Source: CAYLJJ01 sp964384025 (GTDB lineage Bacteria > Myxococcota_A > Bradymonadia > UBA7976 > UBA1532). From it: DNA of 32,586 bases. The stretch is from assembly GCA_964384025.1 (NCBI GenBank), contig CAYLJJ010000082.1:1-32586 (forward strand), written 5' to 3'. The notes under the pieces were generated by a model that was not told where the DNA came from, made no database searches, and worked only from the letters and a program-made list of their open reading frames with translations. Position numbers and translations under genes: made by a program. This document shows positions 32,562 through 32,586 of the stretch, piece after piece. The first letter of the stretch is position 1, and the number at the start of each line of letters is the position of its first letter.

Positions 32562-32586
32562 GGGGCCGGAGCGGAGCCAATCCCTT

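Overview
The window looks like a chromosomal stretch of a GC-rich Gram-negative bacterium with many exported lipoproteins, most like the Myxococcota/Bradymonadota (former Deltaproteobacteria). Pointers are the run of lipoproteins whose lipobox cysteine is followed by an acidic D/N run, a MopE-type protein with repeated DxDxDG metal-binding units, P-domain and PPC-like domains, a large lipoprotein alpha-2-macroglobulin, and HEAT-repeat proteins. This placement is inferred from gene style; no rRNA or tRNA gene was recognised.

Left part (1-24 kb). The 3' part of a sulfatase-like/HEAT protein ends at 1978. An AT-rich island (about 2009-4458) follows, carrying a transmembrane Ser/Thr protein kinase and bounded by a perfect palindrome, a G-rich tract and two strong hairpins. 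On the minus strand come two lipoproteins (one with an embedded thioredoxin-like domain), then a compact unit that reads SAM methyltransferase, 39-aa ORF, NodU/TobZ-type carbamoyltransferase, 57-aa acidic ORF, U32 tRNA-hydroxylation protein. A MopE-type lipoprotein lies further upstream. On the plus strand from 15252 come a metzincin-like lipoprotein with a collagen-like GEAGAA repeat, a small HEAT protein, an RlmI-like rRNA methyltransferase, a further lipoprotein and a thioester-containing alpha-2-macroglobulin.

Right part (24-32.5 kb), the main find. All genes are on the minus strand and most overlap by 1-4 nt. In transcription order they are: Trypco2-like protein, trypsin-like/VMAP-type protease, MoxR AAA+ ATPase, degenerate vWA + FGE-like (C-type-lectin fold) protein ending in variable repeat VR2, hairpin array, HRDC protein, reverse transcriptase, template repeat TR, stand-alone FGE-like protein ending in VR1, hairpin array. 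TR and both VRs are 124 bp without gaps. By hand alignment VR1 differs from TR at 11 positions and VR2 at 16, and every one of the 27 differences is at a TR adenine (coding strand). That is the signature of a diversity-generating retroelement (DGR). The gene set matches the published class of MoxR-vWA/protease conflict systems with RT-diversified effectors (Kaur, Burroughs, Iyer and Aravind, 2020).

How it may work (inference): the FGE-like modules act as diversified recognition surfaces, MoxR and the vWA region form an ATP-dependent threshold switch, and the protease is the output. The locus-specific points of interest are two targets served by one TR, an HRDC accessory protein in place of Avd, loss of the FGE active-site cysteines at the positions occupied by the VR, and arrays of short-stem, 3-nt-loop hairpins beginning about 30 bp after both VRs.
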